Assembly (NCBI GenBank): GCA_017455085.1
Contig: JAFTBT010000069.1
Coordinates: forward strand, 1 to 50,572
Direction of reading: 5' to 3'
Length of the DNA: 50,572 nucleotides
DNA from: Synergistaceae bacterium
Lineage (GTDB): Bacteria > Synergistota > Synergistia > Synergistales > Aminobacteriaceae
A program made the position numbers and the translations under genes. Within the stretch, counting starts at the first letter, position 1. Each line of letters opens with the position of its first letter. The notes below the pieces were generated by a model. The model ran no database searches, had not been told where the DNA came from, and saw only the letters and a program-made list of their open reading frames with translations. Shown one piece after another: positions 41,642 to 47,836 of the stretch.

Positions 41642-42532
41642 GTGAGTGAGATAGATGAGAAATCCAGAGAATTAATCCGTACCAGAATCATCAGCAAAAT
41701 GCAGGACATAAAATCATTTCCGCAGTTCGTGCTTGAGACCATGAGAAAACTTAATGACCCCGAAAGCAATGCTGCGGATGTCGCTAAGAGTCTCTCGCGC
41801 GATGAAGGTCTTGTGCTGCGTATCCTGAAGCTGGCAAACTCTGCTGCATACGGAATGACACGAAAGATCTCCAACATTTCGGAGGCCATTGCGTTATTGG
41901 GCTATAAGAGTGTCAGTAACATAGTGCTTGCTGCTACGGTGTATTCGTCAATGGATAAGGGGCTTTCTGGCTATGCGCTGGATCGCGGAGAACTGTGGAG
42001 GCATTCGCTGATGGTGGCATATACTGCCCGTGAGCTGGCCAAGATTACCGAGAAAGTCAGTGCTGAAGACGCGTATGTAGGTGGACTCCTGCACGATATA
42101 GGCAAGGTGATTCTGAATGACTATGTGAGATTCGGCTACGGAATTATCGTGAAGATGGTCGAGGAGAAACATATCCCATTCACTGAAGCGGAAGTGCAGG
42201 TGTTGGGTTTTGACCATGCGGCTATCGGCGAAATACTCATAAGCAAGTGGGACATGCCGGAGTCATACAGGACAGTCGTAGCCTATCACCACAAGCCTAA
42301 TGATTTACCGAAAGAGAAACTCAAGTATCAGCCCTTGCTTGATGTCGTAACGCTCGCCAACACGATATGCCTCATGCTTGGGATCGGACTCGGAGCTGAC
42401 GGCTTGCAGGCGTATATGTTCCCTGAGAGCATCGAGAGACTCGGCATCAAGAATTTCGAGAATCTATTATCCGAGATGGTTGACTTTGTCGGAAATGTCT
42501 CTATGGATATGGGCGACATGACGGGGCTGTGA
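41642..42532 (+). CDS. HDOD domain protein, HD residues retained
   Basis: 296 residues of the HDOD family, a signalling output domain related to HD phosphohydrolases. The N-terminal signature FPQFVLETMRKLNDP and ILKLANSAAYG is clear. His121 and the His151-Asp152 pair (LLHDIGK) are present, whereas many HDOD proteins have lost them, so some hydrolase activity is conceivable. There is no attached receiver or GGDEF domain. GTG start with GGGGG about 12 bases upstream. It stands alone among core genes, 6 bp before cmk. Confidence 0.9.
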   Translation: MSEIDEKSRELIRTRIISKMQDIKSFPQFVLETMRKLNDPESNAADVAKSLSRDEGLVLRILKLANSAAYGMTRKISNISEAIALLGYKSVSNIVLAATVYSSMDKGLSGYALDRGELWRHSLMVAYTARELAKITEKVSAEDAYVGGLLHDIGKVILNDYVRFGYGIIVKMVEEKHIPFTEAEVQVLGFDHAAIGEILISKWDMPESYRTVVAYHHKPNDLPKEKLKYQPLLDVVTLANTICLMLGIGLGADGLQAYMFPESIERLGIKNFENLLSEMVDFVGNVSMDMGDMTGL

Positions 42533-42538
42533 GAAAAA

Positions 42539-43195
42539 TTGTCATACGTAATCACGATAGACGGCCCTGCTGGTGCGGGGAAAAGCTCCATTGCGAAACG
42601 TGCTGCCCATGAGCTGGGAATACAGTATCTTGACACCGGAGCAATATATCGGGCTATAGGGGTGATTCTGAACGCGGCGGAAGTCAAACCCGACAACGAG
42701 GAAATTTTGCGTGAGGCACTCGGAAAAATCAGGGTCGAACTCCGAAACGGCAGAGTGTTTGTGAATGATTTTGACGTCAGCGGAGAGATTCGCACTCCCA
42801 CAGCGGACGAGATGTCTTCGGTGTATTCTGCACTGCCTGCGGTGCGTGAGGCACTTTTGGGGTTGCAGCAGGAACAGCCCAAACACGGCTCCATCATCGC
42901 GGAAGGCCGGGACGTGGGAAGCGTGGTGTTTCCGGACGCGCTTGTGAAGTTCTACATGACGGCGAGTCCACAGGCCAGAGCAAAACGCAGATATTCCGAA
43001 CGAGTCAGCAAGGGCAAGAGCGCAAACTATGACGATATTTTAGCGGCGATAATCGAGCGGGACAAACACGACTCCACGCGTGAGACAGCACCCTTAACCA
43101 TTCCGGAGGGTGCAATATTTTTAGACACATCCGACATGACTGAAGACGAGGTGCTTGACAGAGTACTTCATGAAGTCAGGAAGGCGTTATCATGA
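42539..43195 (+). CDS. cmk: Cytidylate kinase
   Basis: 218 residues. Phosphorylates CMP and dCMP. P-loop DGPAGAGKSS (8-17 or so), ELGIQYLDTGAIYRA, the CMP-binding insert with GEIRTPTADEMSS, and DVGSVVFPDA with a following RAKRRY lid. A TTG start (SYVITIDG) follows the HDOD stop closely; TTG starts are common in this window. Overlaps plsC by 4 bp, as cmk and an acyltransferase gene often do. Very confident. Confidence 0.96.
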   Translation: MSYVITIDGPAGAGKSSIAKRAAHELGIQYLDTGAIYRAIGVILNAAEVKPDNEEILREALGKIRVELRNGRVFVNDFDVSGEIRTPTADEMSSVYSALPAVREALLGLQQEQPKHGSIIAEGRDVGSVVFPDALVKFYMTASPQARAKRRYSERVSKGKSANYDDILAAIIERDKHDSTRETAPLTIPEGAIFLDTSDMTEDEVLDRVLHEVRKALS

Positions 43196-43824
43196 AATCA
43201 GGACAGAACAAAATTTTCTACGCAATAGTTAGTACAGTACTCAAGGTGTTACTCATCATATACAACCGTTGTTCGTCAAGGTGGCTGTGCAAATTGCCCA
43301 AAGACGAAAAATTCATAGTGGCCTGCAACCACGCAAGCAATCTCGATCCCGTAATAGTGGGGTGTTTTTTCCCGCGAAGACTCAGGTACTTGGCGAAGGA
43401 AGAACTCTTCACGAATTGGCTTTTCGGGAAAGGCATAACCGCTTTGGGAGCAGTGCCCGTGTCGCGTCAGAGCAACTCATCAGCCGCAGGAGCACTCAAG
43501 GGATTCATGAAGCTCTATCAGGAGGGAAGCGATGTGCTGATCTTCCCGGAGGGCGGCCGGACTCTTGACGGCAAACTTCAGCCATTGGAGGGCGGAGTCG
43601 CGGTGATTGCTGCCCACGAACATGCACCCATACTCCCGGCGTTCATACACGGATCTTTTCGGGCAATGCCTCCCGGATCAGGGTTCATCAAGCCCACAAA
43701 ACTGCGCGTAACTTTCGGTGAACCGTTGCGATTCAGTGACGAGGTCTACGACAGCAAAGCAGGCCGCAAGATCATCATGGACAGCCTCAATGACGCAATG
43801 AGAAAGCTCGAAGCGGAGGGATAG
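43192..43824 (+). CDS. plsC: 1-acyl-sn-glycerol-3-phosphate acyltransferase PlsC
   Basis: 210 residues, membrane-bound acyltransferase of phospholipid synthesis. The HX4D motif is NHASNLDP (His47, Asp52), the second block is FPEGGR (about 122-127), and a third PAFIHG. One N-terminal hydrophobic helix (about 9-26). Coupled to cmk by an ATGA overlap. Substrate chain preference unknown. Confident. Confidence 0.93.
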   Translation: MKSGQNKIFYAIVSTVLKVLLIIYNRCSSRWLCKLPKDEKFIVACNHASNLDPVIVGCFFPRRLRYLAKEELFTNWLFGKGITALGAVPVSRQSNSSAAGALKGFMKLYQEGSDVLIFPEGGRTLDGKLQPLEGGVAVIAAHEHAPILPAFIHGSFRAMPPGSGFIKPTKLRVTFGEPLRFSDEVYDSKAGRKIIMDSLNDAMRKLEAEG

Positions 43825-43830
43825 TGTGAT

Positions 43831-44718
43831 ATGTTCTTAAGCATGACAGGTTTCGGAAGCAGCTCACAGGATTTTTCGTGGGGCAGAGTCTCAGTAGAGA
43901 TTACTTCCGTGAATCACAAGTATCAGGATTTTTCGGCAAGACTTCCCAGAGAGTTATCATCACTGGAGAATCGAATCATTAACCTCCTCAGGAACTCCAT
44001 CACTCGCGGAAAAGTCAAGCTCTCCGCAGAAATCACATGGTCTCCCGGCGCAAGAATACCCCTCCTTGATGAAGAAGGCCTCATGAACTTACTGAATCAG
44101 GTGCGCAGAATCGCTAAACGTTCACACATGGACATCCCGAAGGACATCACTAACTTGCTGCTTGTTCCAGGAGTCTATGACGAGAACAACAATATCGCTG
44201 AACAGGCCGCGCACGAAAACCCCGAAATATGGGACGCGCTGATCATGAGGGCGGTGAACTCGCTTGTGGACATGAAGAGATCCGAAGGCCTCAAGCTCAA
44301 AGCAAAGGTAGAGGCGGACTTGAACATGCTCGTGAAGCTCACGCAGTCCCTCAAAGAACGCTGGATAGTCGCGAACGCTGAAGCACTAGAGTCCCTGCGC
44401 ACACGTATCGAGAACGTCATGGAACACTATAGTCTGGAGATTGACGCAAACAGAGTCGCTCAGGAAGTGGCGTTAATGTCGGACAAGTGGGACGTGTCGG
44501 AGGAGATTGTGAGGCTGGAGGCACATTGCGAGAAATTCCGGCAGGTCATAGAGGCAAAAGAACCGTCAGGGAAACGTATGGACTTCCTGATTCAGGAGAT
44601 GAACCGCGAGGCTAACACTATGGGCTCAAAGGTAAATGATGCACAATTCAGGTGGGGAGTAGTCGAGGCGAAAACATGCATAGAGAGAATGCGCGAACAG
44701 ATTCAGAACATAGAGTAG
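43831..44718 (+). CDS. yicC: YicC family endoribonuclease
   Basis: 295 residues. The family opens MFLSMTGFGSSSQDFSWGRVSVEITSVNHKY, which is its hallmark, and closes with DFLIQEMNREANTMGSKVNDA, equally conserved. YicC has been shown to be a ribonuclease acting on small RNAs in E. coli. It is followed by gmk, the normal neighbour in many bacteria. Start ATG is 6 bp after plsC. Very confident on family. Confidence 0.95.
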   Translation: MFLSMTGFGSSSQDFSWGRVSVEITSVNHKYQDFSARLPRELSSLENRIINLLRNSITRGKVKLSAEITWSPGARIPLLDEEGLMNLLNQVRRIAKRSHMDIPKDITNLLLVPGVYDENNNIAEQAAHENPEIWDALIMRAVNSLVDMKRSEGLKLKAKVEADLNMLVKLTQSLKERWIVANAEALESLRTRIENVMEHYSLEIDANRVAQEVALMSDKWDVSEEIVRLEAHCEKFRQVIEAKEPSGKRMDFLIQEMNREANTMGSKVNDAQFRWGVVEAKTCIERMREQIQNIE

Positions 44719-45260
44719 GCAGGCTGTTTGTGTTGTCAGGGCCAAGCGGCGCAGGTAAAGGCACGTTGCGGGAAAATGCCCTGAAGGATATTCCGGATCT
44801 GGTGTACTCGGTCTCATGCACCACCAGAAAGCCACGAGACGGCGAAGTTGACGGGGTGCAGTACAGATTCATCACGCGTGAGGATTTTGCAGACAGGACA
44901 GCCCGTGATGAGTTTCTGGAGTATGCTCACGTTCACGATGACATGTACGGGACACTGAAGGCTGACGTGATGAAGGTACTCGATTCCGGAAAGAATGTAT
45001 TGCTGGAAATTGACGTGCAGGGTGCGCTTCAGGTCAAGGCGAAATTTCCGGAGGCAGTATTGGTGTTCGTGGATGTGCCTTCGATTCAGGAGCTTGAACG
45101 CAGACTCAGAGACCGACACACCGAGACAGAATCAGCTCTGCAAACCAGACTCGCAAACGCAATCACAGAACGCTCACTCAGGGACAAATACGACTACGTG
45201 ATCGTGAATGACAAGTTAGAAGCTGCGTGTGCCGAACTCAGGAGGATAATCACATCATGA
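44676..45260 (+). CDS. gmk: Guanylate kinase
   Basis: 194 residues. Phosphorylates GMP. P-loop LSGPSGAGKGTL (about 20-31), the GMP-binding region SVSCTTRKPRDGEVDGVQY, and the lid EIDVQGALQVK. The start was set at 44676 (MHRENARTD), with GAGG 7 bases upstream; this makes a 43-bp overlap with yicC, longer than usual. An in-frame alternative start 24 bases earlier has no better site. The N-terminal extension before the P-loop is about 10 residues longer than typical. Confident. Confidence 0.95.
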   Translation: MHRENARTDSEHRVGRLFVLSGPSGAGKGTLRENALKDIPDLVYSVSCTTRKPRDGEVDGVQYRFITREDFADRTARDEFLEYAHVHDDMYGTLKADVMKVLDSGKNVLLEIDVQGALQVKAKFPEAVLVFVDVPSIQELERRLRDRHTETESALQTRLANAITERSLRDKYDYVIVNDKLEAACAELRRIITS

Positions 45261-45706
45261 CGCTGGACAGGTTTTTACGCTGGGTGCTTTTCTGCGCGGG
45301 GATAATCACTGCGATTTTTGCGGCCTATATGTTTTACGTCAATGACACCTCCAAAGGTGCGGCATGTCTTGCGGCGTGCGTGGGGTTCTTGACGTTCGCG
45401 ACTAGGTACTCCCCCGAAAAACAGGCTTCTTCGTCCAGAAATGACCCCCAAGATGATGCAGACCTCCATAACTTGGCCGTGTTGATTGCGGATCTCGCGA
45501 CCATGAGTCTCCAGAATATCGGCCGGACTATTCCACCAAGCACGAAAGAGATTGCTGACATTGAGGGAAGAGTCAACAGCTTTCTTGACACTATGCCGGT
45601 GAGCGAGTCGGAACGTGAGGAGATCGCAGAGAAATTCGAGGCCATCAAGGACAGGACACGCCGTAATCAGGGCGGAAGAGCAATCATGAGAAGCTCCAGA
45701 CTCTAA
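45257..45706 (+). CDS. Small membrane protein of unknown function between gmk and ftsH
   Basis: 149 residues; no family recognised. Two close membrane helices (about 8-28 and 35-52) form a hairpin, followed by a charged cytoplasmic-type tail with helical and coiled character (AVLIADLATMSLQNIGRTI, then VSESEREEIAEKFEAIKDRTR). AGGAGG lies about 11 bases before the ATG, which overlaps the gmk stop (ATGA). Its place just before ftsH makes a link with membrane quality control possible, but that is guesswork. Confidence 0.7.
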   Translation: MTLDRFLRWVLFCAGIITAIFAAYMFYVNDTSKGAACLAACVGFLTFATRYSPEKQASSSRNDPQDDADLHNLAVLIADLATMSLQNIGRTIPPSTKEIADIEGRVNSFLDTMPVSESEREEIAEKFEAIKDRTRRNQGGRAIMRSSRL

Positions 45707-45771
45707 AGCACTATCACTCTTGACTTAACACACAAAATCTTTCATGAAAGGATACCCCAACATAATTTGAC

Positions 45772-47676
45772 ATGAACAAAGGACAAAAATTTTCAGTATG
45801 GTATTTTCTCGGTGCATTGATACTTGCGTGGCTGTTCGCTGAGTATATATACAAGCCGTGGAACGAGAGCAAAACCGAAGTCCCTTACAGCGAGTTTCTG
45901 GCTGACCTCACGAGCAGGGACATCGAGAAAGCCGACATCACCGAAGGCCGCATAATCTACAAGCTCAAAGAATCAGCCCTAAGCCCCGACAAAATGCCCA
46001 TAGTTGACGGAAAAATCTTCAACGTCGCCGCAAAGAGACCCAAGAGCGTGAAGAGTGTTGTGCGCCTCACAGACCCGTTCTTGATCGAGAGGCTCGCCAG
46101 TGCTGATATCACCTTCGGAGGTGTCGCGAACAATGAGGGCTTGATAGATCTGCTCATGGGAATTTTCCTGCCTATGTTGCCGCTGGTCATAATCTGGTAC
46201 TTGATTTTCAGGAACATGCACGGAGGCGCAGGAGGCGGAGGGATTTTCTCATTCGGGAGGAGCAAGGCCAAAGAGTTACAGGGCGAAATGAGCGGCGTAC
46301 ACTTCAACGACATAGGAGGAGCAGGCGAAGCAGAAGTAGAACTCCGGGAGATTATCGACTTTCTCAAGGACCCGAAACGTTTCGACAAGTTCGGCGCAAA
46401 ACTTCCCAGAGGTGTGCTGCTCGTGGGACCTCCCGGCACAGGAAAGACGTTGCTCGCAAAAGCGTGTGCAGGTGAGGCAGGTGTACCGTTCTTCTTCATC
46501 ACGGGATCGAGCTTCGTGGAAATGTTTGTAGGTGTCGGCGCGGCTAGGGTGCGTGACCTTTTCGACCAGGCCAAGAAAAAAGCTCCGTGCATAATTTTCG
46601 TGGATGAGATCGACGCTATAGGCCAGGCACGAATGCGGAACTTCAACAGCAACTCAGAGCAGGAAGCCACACTCAACCAGTTACTCGCGGAAATGGACGG
46701 TTTCGAGGACAACAACGGAGTGGTGATTATGGGCGCGACGAACAGGCCGGAGATTCTGGATCAGGCACTTTTGCGTCCGGGAAGGTTCGACAGGCAGATT
46801 CAGGTGGTGCTGCCTACAGAAGAAGGCCGCGAGGAGATCCTCAAGATCCACACGAAGAAATTACCCCTTGCTCCGGAGATAGACTTACGGGCAATAGCAA
46901 AGGTTACGCCGGGATTCTCTGGTGCAGACTTGGCGAATATCGCTAACGAGGCTTCATTGCTCGCTGCCAGACGCAAGGCAGAAAAAGTCTCGATGAATGA
47001 TTTCGACCTCGCAATTGAGCGCGTAGTTGCAGGACTCCAGAGAAAGACTCCGCTAACTCCCGAAGTCCGCAAGAAAGTAGCCTATCACGAGACAGGGCAT
47101 GCGTTGGTGGCGTGCTATCTGCCGGGAACTGACCCAGTCCACAAAGTCAGTATCATTCCCACGACGAAGGGGGCACTCGGCTACACACTCCAGAGGCCGA
47201 ACGAGGATCACTATCTTGTGGGAGAAAATGAGCTGCGTAACAGAATGGCCGTTATGTTGGGCGGAAGGGCTGCAGAGCTGTTGATATTCTACGAAGCGTC
47301 TACGGGTGCATCGAATGACCTCGAGCGGGCTACGGATATCGCCAGAAGGATGGTGATAGAGTTCGGGATGTCGGAGGAGCTTGGGCCTGTGAGGTATGCG
47401 GCTCCGGCGATGATGTACTTGGGTGGAGAGAGCGGAGTGCGGAATGACGTGGGAGAGGAGACTTCGCAGAGGATAGATGCGGAGATTCGGAGGCTGGTTA
47501 GTGAGGCGCAGGATACGGCGGTGAATATCCTGAAGGAACATGAAAAGATTCTGCATGAGGTTGCGAAGATGTTGCAGGATAAGGAAGTCATTAACCATGA
47601 CGAGATTCAGGCGATAGTTGATCGTGAGAATACACCCCCTGAAGTTGAGAGTAGACATTCTGAACTTGAAGAGTAA
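45772..47676 (+). CDS. ftsH: ATP-dependent zinc metalloprotease FtsH
   Basis: 634 residues. Two membrane helices (about 9-27 and 128-147) flank a periplasmic domain. The AAA+ module has Walker A GPPGTGKT (219-226), pore loop [11 protein letters not shown], Walker B IIFVDEID (274-281) and the second region of homology around RPGRFDR (335-341). The peptidase domain has the zinc motif HETGH (439-443). It degrades misfolded membrane proteins and, in E. coli, LpxC, which is of interest with lpxC on the same segment. The ATG lacks a normal ribosome-binding site; the nearest (GAAAGGA) is about 19 bases away. Ended by a clear terminator. Confidence 0.97.
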   Translation: MNKGQKFSVWYFLGALILAWLFAEYIYKPWNESKTEVPYSEFLADLTSRDIEKADITEGRIIYKLKESALSPDKMPIVDGKIFNVAAKRPKSVKSVVRLTDPFLIERLASADITFGGVANNEGLIDLLMGIFLPMLPLVIIWYLIFRNMHGGAGGGGIFSFGRSKAKELQGEMSGVHFNDIGGAGEAEVELREIIDFLKDPKRFDKFGAKLPRGVLLVGPPGTGKTLLAKACAGEAGVPFFFITGSSFVEMFVGVGAARVRDLFDQAKKKAPCIIFVDEIDAIGQARMRNFNSNSEQEATLNQLLAEMDGFEDNNGVVIMGATNRPEILDQALLRPGRFDRQIQVVLPTEEGREEILKIHTKKLPLAPEIDLRAIAKVTPGFSGADLANIANEASLLAARRKAEKVSMNDFDLAIERVVAGLQRKTPLTPEVRKKVAYHETGHALVACYLPGTDPVHKVSIIPTTKGALGYTLQRPNEDHYLVGENELRNRMAVMLGGRAAELLIFYEASTGASNDLERATDIARRMVIEFGMSEELGPVRYAAPAMMYLGGESGVRNDVGEETSQRIDAEIRRLVSEAQDTAVNILKEHEKILHEVAKMLQDKEVINHDEIQAIVDRENTPPEVESRHSELEE

Positions 47677-47729
47677 TGCTGTATTGTGGAATGGCATTAT
47701 GAGCAGGTGAATAACGAAAAATCTATTGG

Positions 47730-47761
47730 CCTCCCTTGTGAAGAGCAGGGGAGGTATTTTT
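47730..47761 (+). terminator. Intrinsic terminator after ftsH
   Basis: A 9-bp GC-rich stem (47730-47738 with 47746-47754, one G-U pair), 7-nt loop, and a following tattttt. Confidence 0.88.
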
Positions 47762-47769
47762 GTGGGCTG

Positions 47770-47778
47770 TGCTATACT
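47770..47778 (+). promoter_or_regulatory. Extended -10 promoter for the large surface protein
   Basis: TG-C-TATACT lies just past the ftsH terminator and 59 bp before the ATG of the next gene. It matches the TG-extended form seen at the hisZ and gspG promoters. Confidence 0.5.
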
Positions 47779-47836
47779 TTCCGAAGTATTCCCCATTTCT
47801 TCAACATAATATATTTCACGTAAGGAACGATGCCAC

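Noticed and set aside
45957..46715. Long open frame of about 250 codons antisense to ftsH
   Set aside because: It lies wholly opposite a certain gene, has no ribosome-binding site and has the Ser/Pro-rich composition of a reverse-strand shadow.
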